From assembly GCF_014297595.2 (NCBI RefSeq), contig NZ_CP060414.2, positions 1,302,001 through 1,366,000 of the forward strand: a stretch of DNA of 64,000 nt, read 5' to 3'. The position numbers were made by a program, and so were the translations under genes. Shown here piece by piece: positions 19,542 to 29,652 of this stretch (positions are counted from its first letter, which is position 1; every line of letters begins with the position of its first letter). This stretch comes from Neisseria musculi (GTDB lineage: Bacteria; Pseudomonadota; Gammaproteobacteria; Burkholderiales; Neisseriaceae). The notes beneath the pieces were generated by a model. That model had not been told where the DNA came from. It was given only the letters and a program-made list of their open reading frames with translations, and did not search any database.

Positions 19542-20975
19542 TCACGCCAAATCCAGGCACAGATATTTTAATTCCAAATATTCATTCACGCCGTATTTGC
19601 TGCCTTCCCGCCCCAAGCCGCTCATTTTGATGCCCCCGAACGGCGCAACTTCATTGCTGATTAAGCCCGTGTTAATGCCGACCATACCGTATTCCAGCGC
19701 TTCGCCCACCCGCCACTGGCGCGCGGTATCGCGGGTAAAAAAATAGCCGGCCAAACCGAATTCGGTATTATTGGCGGCAGCAACGGCTTCTTCTTCGCTG
19801 TCGAATTTAAACACCGGACACAACGGCCCGAAGGTTTCTTCGCAAGCCACCCGCATTCCGGCGGTTACATCGCGCAAAACGGTCGGTTCAAAAAAAGTTC
19901 CGCCTAAACTGCTGCGTTTGCCCCCGACCAAACATACTGCTCCTTTTTTCAGCGCATCGGCAATGTGCTCTTCCACTTTTTCTACCGCTTTTTCTTCAAT
20001 CAGCGGGCCCTGGTTTACCCCGTCTTCCAAACCGTTTCCCAGCTTGAGTGCCGCCGTTTTTTCAGACAAACGCCGGCAGAATTCATCGTAAATTCCGGCC
20101 TGGACATATACGCGGTTGGTGCAGACACAGGTTTGCCCGCTGTTGCGGAATTTGCTGGCCAGCACACCTTCCACCGCTTTATCCAAATCGGCATCGTCAA
20201 ATACCAGAAACGGCGCATTGCCGCCCAGCTCCAAGCTGAGTTTTTTGATTTGGGCGGCACTGTCGGCAAAAATCTTTGCGCCCACTTCGGTGGATCCGGT
20301 AAAACTGATTTTGCGTATGGTCTCATTGCGGGCAAACACGCCGCCGATTTCCGAAGCACTGCCGCTAACGATTGCAAACAAATCTTTTGGTATGCCCGCC
20401 CGATAAGCCAATGTTGCCAGCGCATAGGCCGAGAGCGGCGTGAGCGCGGCGGGTTTCACCAGCATGGCGCAGCCTGCCGCCAATGCAGGAGCAGCCTTGC
20501 GGGTAATCATCGCAGCGGGGAAGTTCCACGGTGTGATCGCGGCAGTTACCCCTATCGGCTGTTTGATCACCATAATTTTTTGGTTAGGCTTCACACCGGT
20601 GAGAATATCGCCATCGATACGGCGGGCCTCTTCGGCAAACCAGCGGATAAAGCTTGCTGCATAATCCATCTCTCCCCGCGATTCAGCCAAACTTTTGCCT
20701 TGCTCCATCGTTATCAACCGCGCCAGATTTTCTTTATTGTCCTTCAGTGACCGGTACCAGCACCACAAAATGTCGGCACGCTCCAATGCAGTTTTGGCCG
20801 CCCAACTTTTCTGCGCCGCAGCAGCACGCTCAATCAAAGCATCCAAAGCCCGAGCAGCGGTTTTTTTCACATAGGCCAACGTCTCTCCGGTGGCAGGATT
20901 GTTTACTTCAATGCCCTCTGCCAAAGCGCTGAGGCTGACATCTGAATGTTGCAGTAATTGCCCGATCATTTTCAT
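19542..20975 (-). CDS. gabD: NAD(P)-dependent succinate-semialdehyde dehydrogenase-like enzyme
   Basis: A 477-residue aldehyde dehydrogenase. Key sites are ITPWNFPAAM, the cofactor motif FTGSTEVGA, the general-base glutamate in LELGGNAPF and the catalytic cysteine in FRNSGQTCVCTNR. The end (NEVAPFGGIKMSGLGREGS) is typical of the succinate/glutarate semialdehyde subgroup, which oxidises the semialdehyde to the dicarboxylate. ATG at 20975 has a good site (gagggaag); an upstream frame would add 51 unrelated residues. No gabT neighbour is present, so the substrate is inferred. Confidence 0.88.
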   Translation of the reverse strand: MKMIGQLLQHSDVSLSALAEGIEVNNPATGETLAYVKKTAARALDALIERAAAAQKSWAAKTALERADILWCWYRSLKDNKENLARLITMEQGKSLAESRGEMDYAASFIRWFAEEARRIDGDILTGVKPNQKIMVIKQPIGVTAAITPWNFPAAMITRKAAPALAAGCAMLVKPAALTPLSAYALATLAYRAGIPKDLFAIVSGSASEIGGVFARNETIRKISFTGSTEVGAKIFADSAAQIKKLSLELGGNAPFLVFDDADLDKAVEGVLASKFRNSGQTCVCTNRVYVQAGIYDEFCRRLSEKTAALKLGNGLEDGVNQGPLIEEKAVEKVEEHIADALKKGAVCLVGGKRSSLGGTFFEPTVLRDVTAGMRVACEETFGPLCPVFKFDSEEEAVAAANNTEFGLAGYFFTRDTARQWRVGEALEYGMVGINTGLISNEVAPFGGIKMSGLGREGSKYGVNEYLELKYLCLDLA

Positions 20976-21662
20976 CTTCACTTCCCTCAAACCATAGCCG
21001 TCAAAAAAAGGCCGGCAGGCCGGCGGCTGTTCCGTTTGGCAAAACTTCGACACCGCCGGAAAAGAGCCGTTTTTTTTACTTTTCCGCCAATCGCCGCAAC
21101 TTGTTGACATCCGCCCGACCTGATCCAAACCGTATAAAGAGCCGTCTGAAATGCAGCATGGTAAAAACTTCCCTCTACGCCGCCATTGTTTTCAGACAGC
21201 CGTGTCCGGTGTTTCCACCGATACCGCCCGGCATGGATAAGGTTTGCCTTTGATAACCGCATATTCGGCAACTCCGCTGTTTCCAACAAACCAACCGCAT
21301 ATCTCACCAAACTCTTTGGAAACCGCCGTCTGCTTGTTTACAGACCAACCCACCCCATCGTTTATCCCTTATTTGTGAAGACGGTATCCCACCATGAGCA
21401 GCCTTTAGATTCTGCAAACTGAAACGCACTTTTCAGAACGCACTTTTCAGACGGCCGAACCAACTTCCAAACCATCTCAATTCCCATATACTTAGCAAAC
21501 AACAAGAATAAAACAAGGCACCGAACCGCAGACAGCAAAAATACGGCAAGGCCGGGCAGCAATGCTGTAGCACCCTATATTTACTTTGCTGCATTCAACA
21601 TTTCCCGCACCTGCACAACGCATATAAAAAGCGGCCTTAACGACCGCTGTATTAATTGGATT
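20976..21662. other. intergenic region
   Basis: 687 bp between the 5' end of the aldehyde dehydrogenase gene and the 3' end of ftsH. It contains scattered DUS and half-DUS (near 21143, 21192, 21427). A 66-codon frame on the minus strand (21362-21562) reads through DUS sequence and has no family features. Confidence 0.5.
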
Positions 21663-23657
21663 TTATACTTTATCTGCCGGATTGTGCATTTCTTGCGAAA
21701 CGCCCGCTTCCGCTGCAATGGCTTGACCGGTTATCTTCTCTTCAGAAGCATGCCTGTTATTTTCAGCTTCTCCGGTACCGCTGTTTCCGGCCGGCGGCTG
21801 CGCCGCAGCATCGCCGTCCTTACGGATATTGTAGCTGTAATCTTTCGGCGGGCTGGGCTGCTTGCCATCCATGATTTCCAGTACTTGGTCGCGGTCGATG
21901 GTTTCCCATTCCATCAATGCTTTGCACATGGTTTCCATCTTATCGCGGTTTTCATCCAAGATTTTATAGGCCACGGCATATTGCTCGTCAAGAATGCGGC
22001 GGATTTCCGCATCCACCTCCCGCTGGGTTTTTTCGGAAATGTGCTGCGAACGGGTTACGCTGCGGCCGAGAAACACCTCGCCTTCGTTTTCGGCATAAAC
22101 CATCTGCCCCATTTTGTCGCTCATACCGAAACGGGTAACCATTTCGCGGGCAATTTGGGTGGCGCGCTCGAAATCGTTGGAAGCGCCGGTAGAAATGCGG
22201 CCGACAAACAAATCTTCGGCAATACGACCGCCATACAAAATTGAAATCTGGCTCAACATTTGGTCTTTATACATGCTGATACGGTCGCGCTCGGGAAGCT
22301 GCCAAGTCAGCCCCAGCGCACGGCCGCGCGGCATAATGGTTACTTTGTGGACGGGATCCGTATATTCCAAACTTTCCGCCACAATGGCATGACCGGCCTC
22401 ATGGTAGGCAGTGGCACGCTTCTCATCTTCGTGCATCACCATCGAACGGCGCTCGGGGCCCATATAGATTTTGTCTTTTGCATCTTCAAAGTCGCTTTGA
22501 TCGACTTTCACTTTATTGCGGCGGCCGGCAAACAGGGCTGCTTCGTTCACCAAGTTGGCCAAATCCGCACCCGAAAAACCCGGCGTGCCGCGTGCCAGCG
22601 AAACCAAATCCACCGATTCGTCAAGCGGCACCTTCTTGGCGTGTACTTTCAAAATCTGTTCCCGACCGCGGATATCGGGCAGCGGCACCACCACTTGGCG
22701 GTCGAAACGGCCGGGGCGCTGCAAAGCGGGGTCAAGCACATCCGGGCGGTTGGTAGCAGCAATCACAATCACAGTTTGGTTGCTTTCGAAACCGTCCATT
22801 TCAACCAACAATTGGTTAAGGGTTTGTTCGCGCTCATCGTTACCGCCGCCCAAACCGGCACCGCGCTGGCGGCCTACCGCATCGATTTCATCGATAAAGA
22901 TGATACAGGGGGCATTTTTCTTGGCCTGTTCGAACATATCGCGCACGCGGCTGGCACCCACGCCGACAAACATCTCCACGAAATCCGAGCCCGAGATGCT
23001 GAAAAACGGAACCTGTGCCTCACCGGCAATGGCTTTGGCCAGCAGGGTTTTACCCGTACCCGGGCTGCCTGCCAGCAGGATGCCGCGCGGCACACGTCCT
23101 CCCAGGCTCTGATAACGGTTGGGCGCCTTCAGATAATCAACGATTTCCTGAACTTCCTCTTTGGCCTCATCACAGCCTGCCACATCGGCAAAGGTTACTT
23201 TATTGGTGTCTTTGTCCAACAGTTTGGCGCGGCTTTTACCGAATGAAAATGCGCCGCCCTTACCGCCGCCGCCTGCCTGCATACGCATAAAATAAAACCA
23301 TGCGCCGATTAAAAGCATCACCGGCAGCAGGCTGAACAGCAGGCTGGTGAGCATACTCGGTTTTTCTTCAGGCGTAACTTTTACACGCACTTTTTTATCC
23401 AACAGAGTCGGAACCAGCTTTTCATCTAACGGTGCATTGGTGAAAAATTCGGTTTTGTCCGTACGCGTGCCTTTAATCAGGTAGCCGCTGACCACCGAGC
23501 CTTCAATGTTCACATTGGCGATTTCGCCTTTGTTCACTTGTTCGATAAACTGCGAATATTCGATTTGCTGTTTGTTTTCTTTGCTGTCGCTGATTGCGTT
23601 GAACGCCATCAGCATGGCAACAATCAACACCAGCCAAACCAATACGTTTTTTAACAT
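21663..23657 (-). CDS. ftsH: ATP-dependent zinc metalloprotease FtsH
   Basis: 664 residues. Two transmembrane helices (about 4-22 and 100-118) flank a periplasmic domain. The AAA domain has Walker [13 protein letters not shown], Walker [10 protein letters not shown] and the SRH arginines ([11 protein letters not shown]). The zinc protease motif HEAGH is near residue 417. It degrades membrane and short-lived cytoplasmic proteins. The start at 23657 is preferred because gggga precedes it, while the ATG eight codons earlier has no visible site. It lies downstream of rlmE on the same strand, the usual rlmE-ftsH order. Confidence 0.96.
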   Translation of the reverse strand: MLKNVLVWLVLIVAMLMAFNAISDSKENKQQIEYSQFIEQVNKGEIANVNIEGSVVSGYLIKGTRTDKTEFFTNAPLDEKLVPTLLDKKVRVKVTPEEKPSMLTSLLFSLLPVMLLIGAWFYFMRMQAGGGGKGGAFSFGKSRAKLLDKDTNKVTFADVAGCDEAKEEVQEIVDYLKAPNRYQSLGGRVPRGILLAGSPGTGKTLLAKAIAGEAQVPFFSISGSDFVEMFVGVGASRVRDMFEQAKKNAPCIIFIDEIDAVGRQRGAGLGGGNDEREQTLNQLLVEMDGFESNQTVIVIAATNRPDVLDPALQRPGRFDRQVVVPLPDIRGREQILKVHAKKVPLDESVDLVSLARGTPGFSGADLANLVNEAALFAGRRNKVKVDQSDFEDAKDKIYMGPERRSMVMHEDEKRATAYHEAGHAIVAESLEYTDPVHKVTIMPRGRALGLTWQLPERDRISMYKDQMLSQISILYGGRIAEDLFVGRISTGASNDFERATQIAREMVTRFGMSDKMGQMVYAENEGEVFLGRSVTRSQHISEKTQREVDAEIRRILDEQYAVAYKILDENRDKMETMCKALMEWETIDRDQVLEIMDGKQPSPPKDYSYNIRKDGDAAAQPPAGNSGTGEAENNRHASEEKITGQAIAAEAGVSQEMHNPADKV

Positions 23658-23729
23658 ATTCCCCACTGAAACAGGCTCCATATAAGGGTCGAAAATAAAG
23701 ACGGATTGTAAATCAGGCTATCCGCATTG

Positions 23730-24350
23730 TCAGCGTTTATTTTTGCCCAATAAATAAATCTCACTGGAACGATTGCGGGAGGCATTCGGTTTTCTGGTCT
23801 GCACCGAAGCAAACACTGCGCGCATGGACGCAGCATACTCTTGATACCCTGCTCCCTGAAACACTTTAACTAAAAAATTACCGCCGGTTTTCAAATGCTG
23901 GGCTGCAAAATCCAAAGCCAACCCGCACAAATCAAAACTGCGTGCCTGATCCGTTACGGCATTGCCCGACATATTGGGTGCCATATCGCAAATTACAAGA
24001 TCCAGCGGGCGGCCTGCCAACAACTTTTCAAACTCGACCAAAACCGCATCTTCACGAAAATCACCTTGGATAAACGATACGCCCTCTATCGCATCCATCG
24101 GTAAAATATCCAAAGCAAACACCTTTCCGCCACTGCCGGCCAGCTGCGCTGCCGCCTGCGACCAGCTGCCGGGTGCGCTGCCCAAATCGGCCAATACCAT
24201 ACCTGGGCGGATAAGTTTGTCTTTTTCATTGATTTCCAATAGTTTGTAAGCCGCGCGTGCGCGGTAGCCTTCCTTTTTCGCCAAGTGTACATAATGGTCG
24301 TTAACGTGTTCGTTAAGCCATGCTTTGGAAGATTTGGAACGCACCGACAT
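23730..24350 (-). CDS. rlmE: 23S rRNA (uridine-2'-O-) methyltransferase RlmE
   Basis: 206 residues with the FtsJ fold: SAM motif LADLGSAPGSWSQ near residue 55, CDMAPNMSG for the catalytic Asp, VKVFQG and RNRSSEIYLLG at the end. It methylates U2552 of 23S rRNA late in 50S assembly. Start at MSVRSKSSKAW; five more residues are possible upstream. It is followed by ftsH. Confidence 0.95.
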   Translation of the reverse strand: MSVRSKSSKAWLNEHVNDHYVHLAKKEGYRARAAYKLLEINEKDKLIRPGMVLADLGSAPGSWSQAAAQLAGSGGKVFALDILPMDAIEGVSFIQGDFREDAVLVEFEKLLAGRPLDLVICDMAPNMSGNAVTDQARSFDLCGLALDFAAQHLKTGGNFLVKVFQGAGYQEYAASMRAVFASVQTRKPNASRNRSSEIYLLGKNKR

Positions 24351-24461
24351 ACCGCAACCATGCAAAAATAAAACTGTTATTGTACGTTATTTTCCCCTTT
24401 AAAGCGCCCCTTCGCGTAGAATAACCCCTTTAACCGATTTTGATATTTGAAGCAGAAAAAT

Positions 24462-24743
24462 ATGGCCGACCCACTCACCACCCAAGAAATTTTAACGCTC
24501 AAAGCCCGTGCCCATCATTTAAATCCCGTTGTGATGGTAGGCCGGCACGGTCTGACCGAATCCGTTATCAAAGAGACCGACACGGCGCTGGCAGCGCACG
24601 AGCTGATTAAAGTGCGCATATCGGGAGACGACCGTGCCGAACGCACAGCTATTTGCCAGGCTCTGTGCGAAGCGGTAAACGCGCAGTTGGTGCAGCATAT
24701 CGGCAAACTGCTGGTTTTATGGCGCAAAAACACCGACAACTGA
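24462..24743 (+). CDS. yhbY: YhbY-type CRM-domain RNA-binding protein
   Basis: A 93-residue single CRM domain protein. The GxxG loop is in VVMVGRHGLTESV and the C-terminal VQHIGKLLVLWRK is typical. YhbY associates with pre-50S particles. The ATG at 24462 is preferred over a TTG five codons upstream. It is divergent from rlmE, as in many proteobacteria. Confidence 0.93.
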   Translation: MADPLTTQEILTLKARAHHLNPVVMVGRHGLTESVIKETDTALAAHELIKVRISGDDRAERTAICQALCEAVNAQLVQHIGKLLVLWRKNTDN

Positions 24744-24768
24744 AAGCGCAAACCCACCAAATTCAAAC

Positions 24769-24825
24769 AGGCCGTCTGAAAAACTTCTGCCTGCCCGGCT
24801 GTTACAGAAGCTCTTCAGACGGCCT
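24769..24825. terminator. inverted DUS pair between convergent genes
   Basis: AGGCCGTCTGAA...TTCAGACGGCCT with a second inner stem (ttctg/cagaa). It lies between the ends of yhbY and the DUF4149 gene. There is no T run, so termination is inferred from position. Confidence 0.5.
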
Positions 24826-24857
24826 ATCCGATAGCCTTTGGCAATCGGCAGACAATT

Positions 24858-25301
24858 CTAGCGCCATTCCATTTTAACCAAGCGCAACACCAAACCCAGC
24901 CCCAATACGCTGCACACCATATAAATAATGGTCGAAACGCCGTGCCACCTGCCGAACGAGCCGCCCAGCAACATTAACAGCCAGTTTGCCGTGCCTGTTT
25001 TATGCGCTTCGATCACAGGCGCAATCAAAAACTGGTTTACCGCCAGCAAAGCCAGCAGCAGCAAAATCCATTTTCCCGTATGCCTGCGCGTATCATTTCG
25101 TTTTTGCTCCAACCTGCCCGTAAAATAAACCAGCAGCCAAACAAACAGACCGATATATGATGTTGCGGTGAACAAAATTCCTGCCAAGGCACCCGCCTGC
25201 ATTCTTTCCAAATGCTGAAACAAAACGGGGGCAGCCAGATAGCCCACGCCCAACTGCAAGCCCAGCCATACTCCGGCCAACACACCGGACAATTTTTTCA
25301 T
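24858..25301 (-). CDS. DUF4149-type membrane protein
   Basis: A 147-residue protein with four hydrophobic helices. The N-terminus (GVWLGLQLGVGYLAAPVLF) and the loop with NQFLIAPVIEAHK fit the DUF4149/TMEM205-like family. Its function is unknown. Two consecutive ATG codons are possible (25304 and 25301); the second has better spacing from aggag. It is monocistronic, convergent with yhbY. Confidence 0.75.
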   Translation of the reverse strand: MKKLSGVLAGVWLGLQLGVGYLAAPVLFQHLERMQAGALAGILFTATSYIGLFVWLLVYFTGRLEQKRNDTRRHTGKWILLLLALLAVNQFLIAPVIEAHKTGTANWLLMLLGGSFGRWHGVSTIIYMVCSVLGLGLVLRLVKMEWR

Positions 25302-25459
25302 CATCTGCTCCTTGCACCAAAATTCACGCACAATACCATTTTCCGCCCTTCCCCATCAAGCGCGGCAAAAGCCTTTGGCCGTCTGAATGCCCTGCCCGAT
25401 CAAAGACAGGCAGCGCAAAAAATGCTATGCTTTGCGCTTTGCGTTTGATTGTGCGATTC

Positions 25460-27034
25460 ATGAAAAAGCTATTGATTTCCCTGTTGCTTGCCCTTGCGGC
25501 CGTATCGGCAGCCTTATTTGGCGCACTGCCCTACTATCTCGGCATCAAAGCCGAAGAGAGCCTGGCCGCCCAGCAACAACTACTGTCGCAATCCGGCTTT
25601 CTCACCATCGAATCGCACCAATACCGGCGCGGCTGGTTCGGCGCAACCGAAACCACAGTCGTGCGGCTGAAACCCACATTGCTTCATAACACCGGGAAAT
25701 ACCTGCCCGACAACATAAAAACCGTTTTAAAAGAACCTGTTAAAATTATCAACCATATTCAGCACGGCCCGTTTGCCGGCAGTTTTACGCCCATACGCGC
25801 CCATGTGGAAACCGAATTCCGATACCACCCCGAAGCGGCCAAAGTGTTGGCGCGCTTTTTCGGCACTCAGGCACCCGTCAGCCTAACCAACACCGTTCAT
25901 CTCAGCGGCAGCGGCAAGCTGTCTTTAACCGTGCCCGCATTCGATTATGAAGAGCTTTCGGGCATCAAACTGAATTGGCAGGGCTTGAGCGGCACCACCG
26001 CCTACCAACCCGGGTTCGCCGCCTATAGCCACGATTACACCGCTCCCGCCCTGCTGGCCGAACTGGCCGGCAAAGGCAATATTGCACTGGAAAACCTGCG
26101 TATCCGCACCGAAACCACCGATGGCGGCAACCAATTGGCACTGGGCGGCAGCCGATTCAAGCTGGATAAATTTTCTATGCACTGGAAAGAAGGTTTCGAC
26201 TACCACATCAAAATCAATGAATTGGTCAATCTGATTACCGACTTGCAGATTGGCGCGTTTATCAACCCCACCGGCACCGTTGCCCCTTCCAAAATCGCCG
26301 TAGAAAAACTCAGTTTCGACACCCAAACCCGTGAAAACGGCGAATGGATCGACAGCGAAGGCCGCTTCCGCTTTGAAACCCTCGTTTACGGCGACACCCG
26401 CTACGGCCCGCTCGACATCAACGTAACTGCCGAACACCTGGATGCCAAAAGCCTTTTGGCCGTTAAAAACAAAATGGCCGAACTTTCGTCAAAAGAAATG
26501 AACGAAGAGCAGATTCAAAGCGAGCTGTTGAAAACCGCCCGCGACGAAGCCTCCGGCCTGTTTACCCGAAACCCCGTTCTAAACGTTAAAAACTTCACCT
26601 TTAAAACACCGCAGGGCACAATTGATGTGAAAGGCCGGCTGGGCTTCAACGGGCTCACCCGAGCAGATATGGACAATCTCAGCGCCATGCTCGATAAAAC
26701 CCATGCCCGCTTCGATATGCAGGTGCCGCAAAAACTGCTCGAGCAGCTCGCCGTCAGCCAGGCCGGCAATATTTTCAGCGTGAATCCGGAAGACCTTGCC
26801 GAAGGCCGTGCCAGCCTGGAAGACATCAACGAAACCTTGCGCCTGATGGTGGAGAGCACCGTCAATTCCATGGCGCACGGGCAATATCTCACCATTGATG
26901 AAGGCAATATCAAAACCCTGCTTGAGCTGGATAACGGCCGTCTGAAACTCAACGGCAGAATATTCCAAACCGCACCCGAGCCGGAATTTACCGAAGCAGA
27001 TATGCTGCCCGAAACCGCGGTTTCCGCGCCTTAG
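25460..27034 (+). CDS. DUF945 family protein (YdgA-like)
   Basis: 524 residues with an N-terminal signal or anchor segment (MKKLLISLLLALAAVSAALFG) followed by a long beta-rich region. Family features include a region near residues 25-70 with LLSQSGFLTIESHQYRRGWF and later FNGLTRADMDN. DUF945 proteins such as YdgA are envelope proteins of unknown function. The start at 25460 is chosen so that the signal segment begins at the Met; an upstream frame adds 11 residues. A DUS-pair terminator follows. Confidence 0.8.
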   Translation: MKKLLISLLLALAAVSAALFGALPYYLGIKAEESLAAQQQLLSQSGFLTIESHQYRRGWFGATETTVVRLKPTLLHNTGKYLPDNIKTVLKEPVKIINHIQHGPFAGSFTPIRAHVETEFRYHPEAAKVLARFFGTQAPVSLTNTVHLSGSGKLSLTVPAFDYEELSGIKLNWQGLSGTTAYQPGFAAYSHDYTAPALLAELAGKGNIALENLRIRTETTDGGNQLALGGSRFKLDKFSMHWKEGFDYHIKINELVNLITDLQIGAFINPTGTVAPSKIAVEKLSFDTQTRENGEWIDSEGRFRFETLVYGDTRYGPLDINVTAEHLDAKSLLAVKNKMAELSSKEMNEEQIQSELLKTARDEASGLFTRNPVLNVKNFTFKTPQGTIDVKGRLGFNGLTRADMDNLSAMLDKTHARFDMQVPQKLLEQLAVSQAGNIFSVNPEDLAEGRASLEDINETLRLMVESTVNSMAHGQYLTIDEGNIKTLLELDNGRLKLNGRIFQTAPEPEFTEADMLPETAVSAP

Positions 27035-27064
27035 GATTACCCCTTTAAACACCATTGGCGCAAC

Positions 27065-27097
27065 AGGCCGTCTGAAAGTTTTCAGACGGCCTGAGTT
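27065..27097 (+). terminator. DUS-pair terminator
   Basis: AGGCCGTCTGAAA and its complement with almost no loop, followed by gagttttt, 30 bases after the DUF945 gene. Confidence 0.75.
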
Positions 27098-27138
27098 TTT
27101 CAAGCGGCACTGTTTTTCAACCCTGGCACCCAAACGGC

Positions 27139-27181
27139 TTGACACACCGTTTTTCTGCCATGTAATGACTAAACAGTCATT
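27139..27181 (+). promoter_or_regulatory. promoter with a palindromic TetR-type operator
   Basis: TTGACA (27139-27144) is a consensus -35. A perfect palindrome AATGACT-AAAC-AGTCATT (27164-27181) lies where the -10 should be, just before the start of the tetR gene. This is the normal layout of an autorepressed TetR-family gene; the TGACTnnnnAGTCA core is common for such regulators. Confidence 0.7.
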
Positions 27182-27196
27182 CATTAGGAAGCAGAA

Positions 27197-27723
27197 ATGG
27201 TCAGACCGTTAAGTGCAGAAAAACACCAAACGCTAATACAAACAGCCATCGCGCTGATTGCCGAACAGGGATTGTCGGCCGGCACCGCCAACATCGCCAA
27301 ACAGGCAGGCGTGGCCGGCGGAACCCTGTTCACCTATTTCGACAGCAAAGAAGCGCTGTTTAACCAGGCCTATTTAAGCATCAAGGCCGATATTGCCGCC
27401 GCCGTGTCAGGCAGCGGCAATGGTGGCGTGCCTATACCGACTGGGGCCTGCGTCATCCGCGCGAACGGGCGGCGGTGCGCCAACTGGAATCTTCATTGTT
27501 GCTGACCCTGCAAACGCGGCAGCAGACGCGGGAAATGTTTGCCCCGATGTGGCAGATACTCGATGAAGCCGAGCGCTCGGGGCAGTTTTATCTGCCGTTG
27601 GATTTCACGGTGCCGATGATGGAAGGCATGGCGGAAACCGCCATCCAGCATCTGGCAGCGCCTTCCTCGCCCGGGCAGCAGGCCGCTTTTGAAATGATGT
27701 GGCGCGCACTGGTGAAACCGTAA
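27197..27723 (+). pseudogene. TetR/AcrR-family regulator, broken by a frameshift and a likely internal deletion
   Basis: Residues 1-60 in frame one are a good TetR DNA-binding domain (IALIAEQGLSAGTANIAKQAGVAGGTLFTYF). The C-terminal effector part continues in another frame: read from about 27420 the sequence gives QWWRAYTDWGLRHPRERAAVRQLESS, ending at 27723. The change corresponds to one base lost near 27410-27425. The linker there is also about 15 residues shorter than usual, suggesting a small deletion. The DNA-binding domain alone would end at 27505. A sequencing error cannot be excluded. The next genes (SDR and NAD(P)-binding protein) are likely former targets. Confidence 0.8.
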
Positions 27724-28035
27724 TGCTTTTTTCAGACGGCCTTTTCAGCAAACCCGGCCCATTTCCGCCACCCGGCAGGCCGCAGGCCGTGCAGAAAGCA
27801 CGGAACCGCTGTTGCCGCTTGGGCGACATGCCGAACCGTTCTCCGGATCAAAGCGCAGCCGCGCCGCAGGCGGGACGGAATAATACGGAGCCACCCTATT
27901 TCATTTCATCTTTTACGGCAATCCAGAATAAAAACGGGGAGGCAGCCCAACCGCAGGCCGTGCCGTCTGCGCTTCACGGTGGAGCAACCCCGCACCGTTA
28001 TTGTTTTACTTTATATTTTCAATAGGATATTCAAC
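27724..28035. other. intergenic region
   Basis: 312 bp with one inverted DUS (27731-27742). No gene or clear promoter found. Confidence 0.45.
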
Positions 28036-28806
28036 ATGAAACACACCGCATTAATCACCGGCGCTTCCAACGGCATCGGTTTGGAGCTGGCCCGCATTCA
28101 CGCCGAACGCGGCGGCGGTTTGGTTTTGGTGGCGCGCTCGCAAAACAAACTCGAACAGCTGGCGCAGGAATTGCGCACGCAATACGGCAGCAACGTTACC
28201 GTGATTGCGCAGGATTTGGCCGCACCGCAGGCCGCGCAGGCAGTATTTGCCCAAACCGAGCAGGCGGGCATTCAAGTGGATATTTTGATCAACAATGCCG
28301 GATTCGGCGGTCACGGCCGCTTTTTCGAGCGCGAATTGGCCAAAGAGCAGCAAATGATCCAACTTAATATCACCGCGCTCACCGAGCTGACCCATCTCTA
28401 TCTGCAAGACATGGCGCGGCGCGGCGGCAAAATCCTAAACGTTTCCTCCACCGCCTCGTTTATGCCCGGCCCCCTGCAGGCGGTGTATTACGCCAGCAAA
28501 GCCTATGTGACTTCGTTCAGCCAGGCGCTGGCCGAAGAAGTGCGCGAATTCGGCGTTACCGTTACCGCGCTGTGCCCCGGTGCGGTGGCAACGGGTTTCG
28601 TAGATGCCGGCGGTTTGCAGGATGTGGGCGCATGGAAAAACGCCAAATCGGCGCAATCAGTGGCCGAATACGGCTATCGGGCAATGGAAAAAGGCGAACT
28701 GGTGGCATTTAACGAAGGCAAACTGAAGTTTGCCTTGGAATGGATAATTCCGCTGCTGCCGCGCAAAACCGTGTTGAAAATGTCGCGCAAGGCAATGGAA
28801 AAGTAG
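28036..28806 (+). CDS. short-chain dehydrogenase/reductase
   Basis: A 256-residue classical SDR: cofactor motif TGASNGIG at residues 8-15, NNAG near 88, and catalytic Ser and YYASK (about 140-160). The DltE-like C-terminal half (LCPGAVATGF) fits a group of uncharacterised oxidoreductases. It probably reduces a carbonyl with NADPH; the substrate is unknown. The start has an aggatat site. It is 24 bases from the next NAD(P)-binding gene, so the two form an operon beside the broken tetR. Confidence 0.88.
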   Translation: MKHTALITGASNGIGLELARIHAERGGGLVLVARSQNKLEQLAQELRTQYGSNVTVIAQDLAAPQAAQAVFAQTEQAGIQVDILINNAGFGGHGRFFERELAKEQQMIQLNITALTELTHLYLQDMARRGGKILNVSSTASFMPGPLQAVYYASKAYVTSFSQALAEEVREFGVTVTALCPGAVATGFVDAGGLQDVGAWKNAKSAQSVAEYGYRAMEKGELVAFNEGKLKFALEWIIPLLPRKTVLKMSRKAMEK

Positions 28807-28830
28807 TCTCAATAAAATAAAGGATTGACT

Positions 28831-29481
28831 ATGCACGCCCTCATTATCGGCGCCACCGGCGCAACCGGCCGCGCGTTGTTGGATACCTTGCTGAACAATT
28901 CCGCCTTCGGGCGGGTCAGCATTTTCGTGCGCCGCCCCGTGGCCGTTGAGCACCCCAAACTTGCGGTTCATGTTATCGATTTCGCGCAAACCCGCACCTG
29001 GCAAGACAAAGTGCGCGGCGATGCGCTGTTTTCCTGCCTCGGCACCACCCTTAAAGACGCAGGCAGCAAAGAAGCGCAGTGGCAAATTGATTACGACTAC
29101 CCATACCGGTTTGCACAAACCGCCCAAGCCAACGGCGTGCCACAGTTGCTGCTGGTGTCTTCCGCCTACGCCAACCCCGCATCGAAAGGGTTTTACACCC
29201 GCATGAAAGGCAGGCTGGAGCAAGATATTACCGCGCTGGGTTTTGCCTCGCTCGGCATCTTCCGCCCGCCGAGCCTGGTGCGCCCGAACACCGACCGCAC
29301 CGGCGAAAAAACCGCACTGTGGATATTGAACCGCTTAAACCGCATCGGCCTGTTGCACGCCATGCAGCCCATGCCCGTGGCAGAACTGGCGCAAGCCCTG
29401 GCAGCAGCCGCCAAACAGGCAGTACCGGGCGTGCGCATTTTGGAAACACAGGAAATCCGCGCTGCAGCCGACACGCGATAA
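28831..29481 (+). CDS. NAD(P)-binding atypical SDR (HTATIP2/NmrA-like)
   Basis: 216 residues with the Rossmann start HALIIGATGATGRALL and the family pattern LFSCLGTTLKDAGSKEAQ. LLVSSAYANPASKGFYTRMKG holds the conserved Ser and a Y-x3-K-like region. Such proteins act as oxidoreductases or redox sensors. ATG at 28831 follows aaaggatt; a TTG two codons earlier is less likely. It is cotranscribed with the SDR gene. Confidence 0.85.
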   Translation: MHALIIGATGATGRALLDTLLNNSAFGRVSIFVRRPVAVEHPKLAVHVIDFAQTRTWQDKVRGDALFSCLGTTLKDAGSKEAQWQIDYDYPYRFAQTAQANGVPQLLLVSSAYANPASKGFYTRMKGRLEQDITALGFASLGIFRPPSLVRPNTDRTGEKTALWILNRLNRIGLLHAMQPMPVAELAQALAAAAKQAVPGVRILETQEIRAAADTR

Positions 29482-29520
29482 TACCCAAAACCGCCATAGC
29501 CTAGCGCCGTCAAAACACAA

Positions 29521-29652
29521 AGCCGTCTGAAAACAGAAACCTGCCCGAGTGCAAGATCCTCTGAAAGGTTGAAAGGCAGGAGGTCGGTTTGAAAAATATC
29601 AAAGCCGTTTGAAATCGGAATGCCTGATTGGAAGCATCAAAGCCGTCTGAAA
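29521..29652. repeat. 130-bp direct repeat, copy 1
   Basis: It starts agccgtctgaaaac and ends agccgtctgaaa. It is about 85-90% identical to 30026-30153, including the long shared stretch from gatcctctgaaaggttgaaa to catcaaagccgtctgaaa. Confidence 0.85.

Noticed and set aside
19267..19560. 97-codon frame crossing the heptanucleotide array (minus strand)
   Set aside because: Its middle is only translated repeat; no ribosome-binding site and no domain. Frames on the other strand look the same.
21362..21562. 66-codon minus-strand frame upstream of the aldehyde dehydrogenase
   Set aside because: It begins with a hydrophobic stretch, but the rest is translated DUS; no support for a gene.
22260..23246. 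328-codon frame antisense to ftsH
   Set aside because: Shadow of a conserved gene.
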